A stretch of DNA of 64,000 nucleotides from an uncultured Flavobacteriaceae bacterium. GTDB lineage: Bacteria > Bacteroidota > Bacteroidia > Flavobacteriales > Flavobacteriaceae. How positions within the stretch are numbered: position 1 is the stretch's first letter; every line of letters starts with the position of its first letter. Under the pieces are notes generated by a model. It had not been told where the DNA came from. It was given only the letters and a program-made list of their open reading frames with translations, and did not search any database. The position numbers and the translations under genes were made by a program. Positions 26,949 to 35,197 of this stretch are shown here, in pieces. The DNA lies in contig CAJXUB010000001.1 of NCBI GenBank assembly GCA_913061125.1, positions 46,424 through 110,423 on the forward strand, given 5' to 3'.

Positions 26949-28454
26949 TTAATAATTTGGATTTTGACTCCAGTTACCATTCGAAAATTGAATTTCTTCA
27001 AATGGAATTGGGAATACTTCATGTTTTCCGGCCACAAATCCATTAATGGCTTGTGGCGCTTTACCTGTTCTTACGAGGTCAAAGAAACGGTGTCCTTCAC
27101 CCATAAGTTCAAGACGTCTCTCTTCCAAGATGGCATCAGTCAAGGCAGCACCAGAAGCCGTTATGTTTTGACTGCTATCACCAAAAGCACGCTCTCTAAC
27201 TTGATTCAAATAGGTTTGAGCTTGAGTGTCATCAATACCGCCTCTGTTAAGGGCTTCCGCAGCCATCAAAAGAACATCAGCATAACGAATCGATCTATAG
27301 TTGTTTGGATTGGTTAGGTTTTGATCGCCTATATTTTGATCGCCTTTTCTTGGTAAATATTTTCTGTTGTAATACCCGGTGTGTTCATACCCTTCAACAT
27401 AGGTTGCGCCAGTGGTTTCAGCCCAAGCAACAATATCTAAAATAGAGACATCACGTCTAGTATCATTGGCATTGTAGGCATCAAAAGCCGCTTGCACTGG
27501 AACATTAAAACTGTATCCAGAATCGTATAATGGTCCTGTATGATTTCGAATTCCCATAAATCCAACAGCCACGTTCCCTTCACTACACTGTAAGCATCCA
27601 AAACCGGCTCCCTCGCCGTCGGTATATTGTACTTCAAAAACAGATTCTACACCATTTTCGCCATCGTTTTCAAAGATTTCTGAAAAATCAGAAACCAATT
27701 GATATGGTCCGTTATTAATTAAATCTTGTAAAACCTCTGCAGCATCTGCGAATTTATCTTGGTACAGGTAAGCCTTCCCAAGAAGGGCTTGAGCTGCTCC
27801 TTTGGTGACACGTCCAATTTGTGGAGCGGTATACTCTAAGGTATTGACGGCATAGGTTAAATCACTTTCTATCAGTGCATAAACATCTGAAACCGAGGAT
27901 CTTGGAATGGATGTTTCATCGCCTGGAGCGAAGCGTTTTCCGCCGCCTGCTAGGGCATTGTCGTATTCCTTAATTGGAATTCCTCCAAACCACTTTACAA
28001 GTTCAAAATGAAAATATGCTCTTAAAAACCGAACTTCAGCAATCATCTTGTCGCGCCCATCAAATTCGGTTTTATTTTGAAATTCTAAAAAGTAATTGGT
28101 TCGTTTTACCCCCGCAAACATCCAGTTCCATACGTCTCGTAAGTTGCTATTTACTGGGGTGTGAGTCATGTCGTCAATTTGCTGAAACCCAACCACGTCC
28201 GTGGCACTCTCACCGCCACACAAGGTGTTGTCGGAGGCAATTTCGCCCAACAAATTGTTGACGTAAGTGGCTTGCAATAAATCGTAAGCACCTACTAGTG
28301 CTAAATAATAATCTTCTTCAGAGTTGAAATATCCCTCTGAATCAATGATGTAGTTTTCTTCTTCGTCTAGAAATTGATCCGTACAAGAATAAATTCCAGC
28401 CGCCAAAAGAAATCCTACGACCATTAGTAATATGTTGTTGTTTGTTGTCTTCAT
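26949..28454 (-). CDS. susD: SusD/RagB family glycan-binding lipoprotein
   Basis: SusD-type proteins form the lid over the SusC channel and bind oligosaccharides at the cell surface. The 501-residue protein has a lipoprotein signal (GIYSC, Cys24) followed by an acidic stretch (LDEEEN). The N-terminal TPR-like part includes NYFLEF and RFLRAYFHFELVKWFGGIP. The conserved C-terminal RagB region has YRSIRYADVLLMAAEALNRGG, ILEERRLELMGEGHRFFDLVRTG and FPIPFEEIQ. It ends 11 bp before the next lipoprotein gene and starts 13 bp after susC, as in a standard polysaccharide utilisation locus. Confidence 0.95.
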   Translation of the reverse strand: MKTTNNNILLMVVGFLLAAGIYSCTDQFLDEEENYIIDSEGYFNSEEDYYLALVGAYDLLQATYVNNLLGEIASDNTLCGGESATDVVGFQQIDDMTHTPVNSNLRDVWNWMFAGVKRTNYFLEFQNKTEFDGRDKMIAEVRFLRAYFHFELVKWFGGIPIKEYDNALAGGGKRFAPGDETSIPRSSVSDVYALIESDLTYAVNTLEYTAPQIGRVTKGAAQALLGKAYLYQDKFADAAEVLQDLINNGPYQLVSDFSEIFENDGENGVESVFEVQYTDGEGAGFGCLQCSEGNVAVGFMGIRNHTGPLYDSGYSFNVPVQAAFDAYNANDTRRDVSILDIVAWAETTGATYVEGYEHTGYYNRKYLPRKGDQNIGDQNLTNPNNYRSIRYADVLLMAAEALNRGGIDDTQAQTYLNQVRERAFGDSSQNITASGAALTDAILEERRLELMGEGHRFFDLVRTGKAPQAINGFVAGKHEVFPIPFEEIQFSNGNWSQNPNY

Positions 28455-28467
28455 TATTATATACTAT

Positions 28468-31400
28468 TTAAAATGAAACATTAAGTCCTAATAAGTATTG
28501 TCGAGTGACGGGGTAAAACCCCGGGTCTATCCCGCCTCCAATGGCATTTCCGTTGGTGGCAGCAGGATCAAATCCTTTATATTTAGAGAATGTAAAGGCG
28601 TTGTTGACTGAGGCATACACTCTAAATTTAGAGACACCTACTTTGTTGGTTACCTCACTTGGAATGGTGTATCCGAGTTGAATATTTTGAATTCTTAAGA
28701 ACGAGGCGTCTTCTACAAAGAAATCGGAAAACAACTTGTTGGAGGTTGCTCCTGTGGTTGCTCTTGGCACTTCATTGCTGGTACCTGGCCCGGTCCAGCG
28801 GTCCAGATAGTAATCTAATCGGTTGACATTTTTTTGATCTCTTTCGTAATTTCGAACCATGTCTTTCCCTAATTCGGCATAGGCATAGGCCGAAAAATCA
28901 AAGTTTTTGTAATCCAATGCAATATTGAATCCCATGATGTAATCTGGAAGTGGTTTCCCAATAAATGTTCGATCGTTGGCATTAATTTGACCATCGCCAT
29001 TAACATCTACAAAACGCAGGTCTCCGGGTTGAGCTGCGTTACCTAATCCTGCTTGAGATGGGTGTGCGTCAACTTCGGCTTGGGTTTGGAATATTCCATC
29101 GGTTTTTAGTCCGTAGAAATACCCAATGGGTTGACCAACTTCCATTCGCGATGGTGCCAACTGTCCGATTCCGAAAGATCCACCTTCTAAAGCAACATCG
29201 CCATTGATTGAAATTACTTCACCGTCAAGTTTCGTAACATTATATCCGAGGTTGTAATTAAAATCTTCTCCGATTTCACCTTTGTAATTTAATAGCAATT
29301 CAATCCCTTTTGTTCTTGTAGTTCCTGCATTTACAACTGGTGTTCCAGATCCTGGTGCTGTTGCGCCTAATATTCCTGAGAAAGGTAAACCTGGAATTAG
29401 CAGATCAACACGGTCTTCTACAAAGTAGTCTGCTACGACTTCTAATTTGTTTCCAAACAATTGTGCATCCAAACCGATGTCTAACTTTTCTGCAGTTTCC
29501 CAAGAGGCAACAGGGTTGGGCAGTGGCCCAAGTGCAGTTCCGTTGGTGAGTACGCCATTGAATACGTAGGTAGCTTCTCCATTGAGTGAGGCGCGGTATA
29601 AATCACTCCCTACAAGGTTTCCAAGTGTTCCGTAACTGGCTCTAAGTTTAAGAAAATCTACAAAACTGCTGTTTTGCATAAAGGTTTCGTCCGATATTTT
29701 CCAACCTGCAGTCGCCGATTTAAAGTAATCGACTCTATAATCTTGATCAAATGCCGATGAGGCATCCCGACGTATCATGGCAGATAATAAATATTTGCCT
29801 TTAAAATCGTATTGTAAACGCGTAAAGTAGGATAATAATCTATTGTCGTAGGTATACGATCCATTTTCTTTGGCATCGTTGGTTCCTGTTGTAAGTGCTA
29901 TATCGGCAAATTCCCAAGAATTGTTGGGCACATCATAGCCGGTAGCAAATAATCCATCGCCCCAATCTTTGGTTACTGCCATACCCACGGTCAGTTCTGC
30001 ATTATGGTCATCAAATAGCGTCTTTTTGTAGTTGATAAACGTATCCCAAGTGTATGAATTATTTTCTCTTTTGGACTGACTTACGGTACTTCGGTCGGTA
30101 TTAAAAACTTTTCCAGCACCGTAATTTACTATTGGAGAAAACGTTTTGGCTTTATCATCGTAAGTTTTAAATCCCATACGAGTTGTAGCCGTGAGGCCTT
30201 CTAATACTTTGTATTCAATTTGAAAATTACCTTCAATACTATTCCCAAAATAGGAATTGTACGTGTCTCTTATTTGAGAAAATGGGTTGATAATTTCATT
30301 ACCAAATGCGCCATTTAAATCTTCTTGATCCAAGGCATACAATGGCGAATAACTGATCGCATTAAATAATACGGACCCTAAACCGGACTCGTTTATTGTT
30401 CGGCGCTCGTTGGCAAAATAGTTAAGATTAAGCGTTGTTTTTATCTTTTCACTTACATCAATTCCAAGACTTAATTTAACGTTATTTCTTTTAAAATTCG
30501 ATTTATCACTTGCAATAATCCCTTCTTGATCCAATTGCGAAGCACCAAGATAATATGTCACACTTTCGGTTCCACCAGAAAGACTGATGTTATGATTAGT
30601 TATCATGGCTTCGTCAAATAAGTTGTCTTGCCAATTGGTATTGTTGCTCAAGTTGTTGAGATTAGGAAACGGTAAAGCTTCGCCGTTTGCAGCATAGCTT
30701 TCGTTAAGTAGTGCTGCATATTCTACATTATTGAGTAGAGATAATTTCTTGGACGTTTCTTGAACCCCAGTGTAGGCGTTATAAGAAACTTTTGGCGCCG
30801 AGTTTTTCGACCCTTTTTTGGTCGTTACTAAAATTACTCCATTAGCCCCTTCGATACCATAAATAGCGGCCTGTGCATCCTTTAGGACTGTGAGCGATTC
30901 AATATCGTCCGGATTAACACTATTCATTGAAGCAATGTATCCATCGACAACAACCAACGGGTCGTTGTCAGAATTACTACTCACACCACGAATCAAAACT
31001 CTAAAACCACTTCCTGGTGACCCAGAAGCTGTGGTTACAGAAACTCCTGTGGAACGCCCTTGCAACGCTTGGGCAACATCCACTGGCTTTAATTTTTCGA
31101 TGGTTTCTGATTTTACCATAGACACAGAACCTGTTAGATCTTTGCGACTTTTGGAGCCGTATCCAATAAGAACAACCTCATCAAGAGATTCGTTGTCTTC
31201 GTCCATCGTAACTTGCATGCTGGACACTGCTGGCAACTCAATTGTTTTAAATCCAATGTAAGTAAATACAACCACGGCATCCGAAGCGACGTTGGATAAA
31301 ACGAAATTTCCATCGAAATCGGTTACCGCACCATTGTTGGTATTTTTGACTACCACATTGACCCCGGGAAGGGGTAAGCCGTCAACGCTTGATTTAACTG

Positions 31401-31482
31401 TTCCTGACACTGAAATCGTTTGCGCTGTTGCAAAAGAAGCACACAACACAGTCAGCAACAAAGTAGAAACTATTTTTTTCAT
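28468..31482 (-). CDS. susC: SusC/RagA family TonB-dependent outer-membrane transporter
   Basis: SusC imports oligosaccharides over the outer membrane with TonB energy. From the ATG at 31482 (the track start at 31554 lies upstream of the signal peptide) the protein has 1004 residues. It has a signal peptide ending FATAQ, a carboxypeptidase-like domain (SVSGTVKSSVDGLPLPGVNV), the SusC box DEVVLIGYGSKSRKDLTGSV, a plug domain with GLRGVSS-type motif (RVLIRGVSSNSDNDPLVVVDG) and a 22-strand barrel ending in aromatic residues (QYLLGLNVSF). It is the first structural gene of the glucan locus; a promoter -7 element lies 70 bp upstream, after the regulator's terminator. Confidence 0.95.
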   Translation of the reverse strand: MKKIVSTLLLTVLCASFATAQTISVSGTVKSSVDGLPLPGVNVVVKNTNNGAVTDFDGNFVLSNVASDAVVVFTYIGFKTIELPAVSSMQVTMDEDNESLDEVVLIGYGSKSRKDLTGSVSMVKSETIEKLKPVDVAQALQGRSTGVSVTTASGSPGSGFRVLIRGVSSNSDNDPLVVVDGYIASMNSVNPDDIESLTVLKDAQAAIYGIEGANGVILVTTKKGSKNSAPKVSYNAYTGVQETSKKLSLLNNVEYAALLNESYAANGEALPFPNLNNLSNNTNWQDNLFDEAMITNHNISLSGGTESVTYYLGASQLDQEGIIASDKSNFKRNNVKLSLGIDVSEKIKTTLNLNYFANERRTINESGLGSVLFNAISYSPLYALDQEDLNGAFGNEIINPFSQIRDTYNSYFGNSIEGNFQIEYKVLEGLTATTRMGFKTYDDKAKTFSPIVNYGAGKVFNTDRSTVSQSKRENNSYTWDTFINYKKTLFDDHNAELTVGMAVTKDWGDGLFATGYDVPNNSWEFADIALTTGTNDAKENGSYTYDNRLLSYFTRLQYDFKGKYLLSAMIRRDASSAFDQDYRVDYFKSATAGWKISDETFMQNSSFVDFLKLRASYGTLGNLVGSDLYRASLNGEATYVFNGVLTNGTALGPLPNPVASWETAEKLDIGLDAQLFGNKLEVVADYFVEDRVDLLIPGLPFSGILGATAPGSGTPVVNAGTTRTKGIELLLNYKGEIGEDFNYNLGYNVTKLDGEVISINGDVALEGGSFGIGQLAPSRMEVGQPIGYFYGLKTDGIFQTQAEVDAHPSQAGLGNAAQPGDLRFVDVNGDGQINANDRTFIGKPLPDYIMGFNIALDYKNFDFSAYAYAELGKDMVRNYERDQKNVNRLDYYLDRWTGPGTSNEVPRATTGATSNKLFSDFFVEDASFLRIQNIQLGYTIPSEVTNKVGVSKFRVYASVNNAFTFSKYKGFDPAATNGNAIGGGIDPGFYPVTRQYLLGLNVSF

Positions 31483-31551
31483 AAAATTTGTTTTGTTTGA
31501 TTTTGTTAAATATATCACAACAAACTGTAGTGTTAATAAAATGAACCGCAA

Positions 31552-31559
31552 CAAAAATA
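31552..31559 (-). promoter_or_regulatory. -7 element of the susC operon
   Basis: TATTTTTG on the minus strand matches TAnnTTTG. It would start the susC-to-GH16 message with a leader of about 60 nt. A clear -33 TTTG at 19-21 bp is missing, which fits a promoter that needs an activator. Confidence 0.5.
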
Positions 31560-31610
31560 ATACATGCCGTAAAAAAATGAATTAAAGATGAAAAATTACT
31601 TTTTTTATGA

Positions 31611-31630
31611 TAAAAAAGCGAGGCATCGCA
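31611..31630 (-). terminator. Possible weak second terminator between regulator and susC
   Basis: On the minus strand GCGA-TGCC-TCGC is followed by six T. The stem is only 4 bp, so it may merely back up the regulator's main terminator at 31684. The 31483-31710 stretch otherwise contains just the susC promoter and AT-rich DNA. Confidence 0.3.
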
Positions 31631-31683
31631 TCTGAAAAAACATTAGTTTGTTGTGGAAAATATGGGAGATGTTGGGGTGGTGT

Positions 31684-31709
31684 ATGGTTTTTTTTAAGAA
31701 AAAAACCAT
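31684..31709 (-). terminator. Terminator of the glucan-locus regulator gene
   Basis: ATGGTTTTTTT pairs with AAAAAAACCAT around a loop of a few bases. The hairpin begins right after the stop codon of the regulator gene and separates it from the susC promoter. Confidence 0.7.
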
Positions 31710-31710
31710 C

Positions 31711-34512
31711 TTAAAGATCTAAAATATAATTGGTTAAACTGGATTTCGGTGCTAAATTCATCTTTTTCCGCAAACGATATCGCTTGACCTCTACACTTCT
31801 TGGTGAAATATTTAGAAGCGGCGCTATCTCTTTGGAGGATAAATTTAGTCTAAGATACGCACAAAGTTTTAAATCGTTCGGGGTGAGATTTGGATGTTTT
31901 TCTTTGACCAATTTTAAAAAGTCTTTATCGGCGTTATCAAATGCTTCTTTGAACAGTTTCCAATCGTCCGTGTTATTCAAATTATTATCAATAATGTTTA
32001 TGACTTTCCTTAAATCCTTGGCCGGATTTTGAGTGTTTAATTCCGATTTTATATTGTTCAGAAATTCATTCTTCTTAATCAAACTCATTGTCGAAATTGC
32101 GAGCTCTCTATTTTTACTTTCGATTTCAAGTTCCAACTTTTCGTTTTTTAGACGCATTAATTTTTGGCTATTTTCAAGCTCATTTAAGGCCATTTCTTTT
32201 TGAGACTTTTGGAGCAATTGCATTTGCTGACGCCTGTAGTACCTGCGGTAAATGGTGTGAATCATCACAGAAAGAATAAGCAGCAGAACAACGTAAGTTG
32301 CCATGGCTATGGCTGATAAGTACCACGGCCGCTTGATGATGACTCGAAAAGTGGCTTCATTGCGAGTCTCGGTAGTTCCAATTTTTCCTTTTACTTTGAA
32401 CGTATATTTCCCAAAAGGTAAATTTTCAAAAACTTGGGTTGTATTGCTCTGCCAGTCGGACCAGTCTTTGGACCACCCCTCAAGCTTATAGGAATACGCC
32501 GTATTTACCATATTGCCATATTGAGGAATACTGTACTCAAAATGAAGGTTATTGTTGTCATAATTTAAACTTGGAGGTGTCTCGAAATTTAGAGGCGTTT
32601 TGGGTTCGTTTTTAAAATTGGCTTGCGCCGAATTAATATGAATGGTTTGGCTGTAATCGGGTTTTGGAATATTATTTTTTAAAACATAATACCCGTTGGA
32701 GGATCCTAATAAATACTCGCTGTCATTTATTCTGGTGAAATTTTCAAATCCTGCAACTACATTTTTAACGTTAGAAATTGACACTGGAATTTCTTCAATA
32801 TTAGGTTTATCCGTTACACTTCCTGGGGAAATGATAAGAATATTATCATCGGCAAAACACCACTTTAAATTATCGGTCGATTTGACGTCCAACAAAGTCG
32901 AAGTGGTGGTGTATTTTTTAAAAATTTCTGCCATGGTTAAAGACTCAGAAAACAGTTGGGTTTCTCGATTTAATTGGAAAATCCCATTCGAAGAATAATA
33001 ATAATAATTGCTTAACAGTTTGATGAAATTTGATCCACTCCCTTTATCAATTTCGTTTATTACATCTTTTGATTTCAGGGTTTTAAAATCCTCCGATAAT
33101 GCTAATTTGTACAACCCTCTTAACTCATGATTGACATATATGTTGTTGTCAATAATTTGAAAAAATCGGCTGGATAGGTCAAAACCTTTAATTTTGTAGC
33201 CATAATCCCAACCGCCGGAAGATTTGGTCAATACATGAAGCCCTTTGTAGTTGCCTTGCAAAATTTTATCCGTCCCAGGAATTTTTTTAAAATCCCACGT
33301 CCCAGAGGCTTCTGATAATTGGGATCTGATGGCATTGTTCTTGATGACAATTGTCCCCAAATCGTGACCACAAAAAAGAAAATTGTCAATGACTTTTAGA
33401 GCCCAAACCTGGCCGCTAGTCCCTTGAACAAACTTAAAATCGCCATTGTCATTTCGGGGTTTGACAAATAACCCCTGATTGGTTCCAAGATAGAGTCGAT
33501 CTTCAAACACGACGGAGGCATACACTGTACCAATTTGACCTGTTGCATCTTTATAAACTCGAAATCTTGATGCTAAATTAATGTGGCTAATTCCGATATC
33601 TAACCCCAACCACAGGTTGTTTGTTTGGTCTTCATAAATAGATAAAACGGTGTTGTTGGTCAATCCTTTTTCATAATCCAAATTGTAGCTCAATGTACCG
33701 TTGGGTGAGATGTGCAATAGCCCGTTTGAGATTGTCCCCAAGATAAGACTCCCATCATTCAGTTGATTGGCGCAATAAATGCTGAGTTCTTTAAGGTTCA
33801 GTTTCGAATCAAATTGCCATGGTTTTGTGGCATTATCTTCGATGTAAAATAATCCAGCTTTGGAGGTAATATATACCGTAGTGTCATCAAAAATAGAAAT
33901 CCCTACCAGTTTGGATGAGGTCAAATTTGGGTCTTCAGAAACAAGGATGACTTCCCCATTTACGATTTTATAAATTCCTTTGTTCCTTTTGGCAAAATAA
34001 ATTATGCCATCTACATTGAACAGATTCCATATTTCGTGGTCGGAATTTATAATTTTAATGGCTTTGGTTTCTGCATCGATAAGATAAATTCTTGAAAGCG
34101 ATTGAAATAAAATCCAATTGTCTAAAATTTCGATATTCCAAAATTGTTCCTCCTCTAAAACCTCAACATCCAAGGCCTTAACTAAAGATTGATACCCCAG
34201 GGTACCAGATGTATTTTTTGTCCATACCCCAAAATCCATGTAACTTCCAGAGTAAATTTTACTGCCAGAAGCTTTCACCGAGCGAACTATTGAGTTATCC
34301 GGAACCGGATATAACGTCCATTTGGAGCCATTAAACTCCAAAAGGCCAGAATTGTTTGCAAAATACATGGTTTGATTGTCGGTTTGAGTGATGCTCCAGT
34401 TCTGATTTTCAGCACCATAGTCATCTGGTGAATAGGTCATCACGGGGGGGTGCTCTTGAGCAACCACTGGCAAGGATAAAATCCAAACTAAAATTAGACG
34501 CAATCTTAGCAT
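31711..34512 (-). CDS. Membrane-spanning transcriptional regulator: propeller, Y_Y_Y domain and LuxR-type HTH
   Basis: From the ATG at 34512 (signal peptide LVWILSLPVVAQ; the track start at 34557 is earlier) the protein has 933 residues. The order is a long periplasmic two-component-regulator propeller (repeats such as NNLWLGLDIGISHI), a Y_Y_Y domain (YSYKLEGWSKDWSDWQ to GKYTFKVKGK), one membrane helix near residues 720-745, a coiled coil, and a C-terminal LuxR/GerE-like helix-turn-helix (LSSKEIAPLLNISPRSVEVKRYRLRKKM). There is no kinase or receiver domain. Such one-component proteins can sense periplasmic oligosaccharides and control the adjacent locus, as SusR and hybrid two-component systems do. 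It lies just upstream of susC, so control of this locus is likely. Confidence 0.88.
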   Translation of the reverse strand: MLRLRLILVWILSLPVVAQEHPPVMTYSPDDYGAENQNWSITQTDNQTMYFANNSGLLEFNGSKWTLYPVPDNSIVRSVKASGSKIYSGSYMDFGVWTKNTSGTLGYQSLVKALDVEVLEEEQFWNIEILDNWILFQSLSRIYLIDAETKAIKIINSDHEIWNLFNVDGIIYFAKRNKGIYKIVNGEVILVSEDPNLTSSKLVGISIFDDTTVYITSKAGLFYIEDNATKPWQFDSKLNLKELSIYCANQLNDGSLILGTISNGLLHISPNGTLSYNLDYEKGLTNNTVLSIYEDQTNNLWLGLDIGISHINLASRFRVYKDATGQIGTVYASVVFEDRLYLGTNQGLFVKPRNDNGDFKFVQGTSGQVWALKVIDNFLFCGHDLGTIVIKNNAIRSQLSEASGTWDFKKIPGTDKILQGNYKGLHVLTKSSGGWDYGYKIKGFDLSSRFFQIIDNNIYVNHELRGLYKLALSEDFKTLKSKDVINEIDKGSGSNFIKLLSNYYYYSSNGIFQLNRETQLFSESLTMAEIFKKYTTTSTLLDVKSTDNLKWCFADDNILIISPGSVTDKPNIEEIPVSISNVKNVVAGFENFTRINDSEYLLGSSNGYYVLKNNIPKPDYSQTIHINSAQANFKNEPKTPLNFETPPSLNYDNNNLHFEYSIPQYGNMVNTAYSYKLEGWSKDWSDWQSNTTQVFENLPFGKYTFKVKGKIGTTETRNEATFRVIIKRPWYLSAIAMATYVVLLLILSVMIHTIYRRYYRRQQMQLLQKSQKEMALNELENSQKLMRLKNEKLELEIESKNRELAISTMSLIKKNEFLNNIKSELNTQNPAKDLRKVINIIDNNLNNTDDWKLFKEAFDNADKDFLKLVKEKHPNLTPNDLKLCAYLRLNLSSKEIAPLLNISPRSVEVKRYRLRKKMNLAPKSSLTNYILDL

Positions 34513-34799
34513 TTCTTGAATAAAATTTATAATGAAATGATATATCGCAAAATACAAATTTTATAATTAACATAAACAACATTTAAAAAAAGCACCTATA
34601 CACTGCCCTATCGTTGGTGTTGTATTGTTGTTATTCTAACTTCTTAACAATATTGTTTTTGGTGTTTTTATAAAGTCCATTTACTTACATCAATAAATCA
34701 TCACACCACTAAACTTAAAATGGTTTAGTAAAATAAGAGATAAAGAAATTTAAATTCAGTTTCTGAGGCACTCATTCGTTTGACTTTGGCAACTGACAG

Positions 34800-34831
34800 A
34801 AAAAGCAAAGCACCGCCAGAAGCGATGCCTT
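34800..34831 (-). terminator. Terminator of putative small RNA 1
   Basis: Read on the minus strand, AGGCATCGC pairs with GCGGTGCTT (two G-T wobbles) around a short loop, followed by TTGCTTTTT. No annotated gene ends here, so the hairpin terminates an otherwise unexplained transcript. Confidence 0.65.
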
Positions 34832-34871
34832 ACCAATTAACCAATTTAACTTGTAATAAGATATTTAATTA
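34800..34871 (-). ncRNA. Putative small RNA 1 (about 72 nt), LytTR-controlled
   Basis: No ORF covers this stretch. On the minus strand it holds, in order, a LytTR-like triple site (34913-34970), exactly 28 bp, a -7-like TACTTTAG (34877-34884), about 40 nt of AT-rich sequence, and a terminator hairpin with a T tract. The neighbouring unit at 35008-35080 has the same architecture, spacing and length, which makes chance unlikely. The 5' end is estimated from the -7 element. It could instead be the start of a long leader for the regulator gene at 34512, but the terminator argues against that. Confidence 0.55.
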
Positions 34872-34876
34872 CTCTG

Positions 34877-34884
34877 CTAAAGTA
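34877..34884 (-). promoter_or_regulatory. -7-like element of putative small RNA 1
   Basis: TACTTTAG on the minus strand fits TAnnTTTG at seven of eight positions counting the free ones. It ends exactly 28 bp from the conserved 58-bp triple-repeat block. Confidence 0.5.
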
Positions 34885-34912
34885 TGACGGAAACCAATAA
34901 AAAAAAAGGGTC

Positions 34913-34970
34913 ATGTAACAAACGGCCATTTGACGTAATAAACGGCCATTTGACGTAATAAACGGGAAAA
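34913..34970. promoter_or_regulatory. LytTR-like triple direct repeat, block 1
   Basis: On the minus strand CCGTTTATTAC, CCGTTTATTAC and CCGTTTGTTAC recur with a 20-bp period (two helix turns). The core CCGTTTAT fits eight positions of the LytTR half-site consensus [TA][AC][CA]GTTN[AG][TG], whose classical period is about 21 bp. The full block is repeated at 35123 and 39609. The LytTR regulator gene lies within 250 bp to 1 kb. Confidence 0.75.
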
Positions 34971-35007
34971 ATGAGTTACAAATATTTCTACAAAATCGTT
35001 TAGGTTT

Positions 35008-35042
35008 AAAAAAAAGAGAGTGTCTTTAAAAAGACACTCTCT
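35008..35042 (-). terminator. Terminator of putative small RNA 2
   Basis: A perfect 13-bp inverted repeat (AGAGAGTGTCTTT and its complement, 2 nt apart) is followed on the minus strand by at least seven T. It is one of the strongest terminators in the window and no annotated gene ends at it on this strand. On the plus strand there is no T tract behind it. Confidence 0.85.
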
Positions 35043-35080
35043 TGGGACTAAGTCAAATTCTAATAAATTATGAAAACTTT
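35008..35080 (-). ncRNA. Putative small RNA 2 (about 73 nt), LytTR-controlled
   Basis: The unit repeats the layout of small RNA 1: triple repeat block (35123-35180), 28 bp, a -7-like TAATTTTA (35087-35094), a short unstructured 5' part of about 35 nt, then a strong terminator. The RNA bodies are unrelated in sequence although the promoters are nearly identical, so this is not a simple duplication of the whole unit. An 11-codon reading frame on the other strand (start 35070) lies over the same DNA but has nothing to support it. The RNA would lie between the response regulator's stop and the glucan-locus regulator. Confidence 0.6.
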
Positions 35081-35086
35081 ATGGCA

Positions 35087-35094
35087 TAAAATTA
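35087..35094 (-). promoter_or_regulatory. -7-like element of putative small RNA 2
   Basis: TAATTTTA on the minus strand differs from TAnnTTTG only in the last base. Its distance to the triple-repeat block is 28 bp, the same as in small RNA 1. Confidence 0.5.
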
Positions 35095-35122
35095 CTTCAA
35101 CCTGAAGATCTATACAAGCATT

Positions 35123-35180
35123 ATGTAACAAGCGGCCATTTGACGTAATAAACGGCCATTTGACGTAATAAACGGGAAAA
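35123..35180. promoter_or_regulatory. LytTR-like triple direct repeat, block 2
   Basis: This is nearly the same 58-bp block as at 34913, exactly 210 bp away and in the same orientation; one half-site reads CCGCTTGTTAC. It ends 17 bp after the stop codon of the response regulator gene, so it faces small RNA 2 and is not the regulator's own promoter. Confidence 0.75.
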
Positions 35181-35197
35181 TTTGTCCTAAAAAAACC

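Noticed and set aside
35070-35105. Eleven-codon plus-strand ORF (ATGAAAACTTTATGG...) in the gap before the response regulator
   Set aside because: It lies opposite the small RNA 2 promoter, has no promoter of its own on that strand, and nothing supports translation.
34913-35180. Short CRISPR-like array, from direct repeats at a regular 20-bp period
   Set aside because: The period leaves no room for spacers, the repeats come in groups of three, a third block lies 4.5 kb away in a promoter region, and no cas genes are present. A regulator site explains it better.
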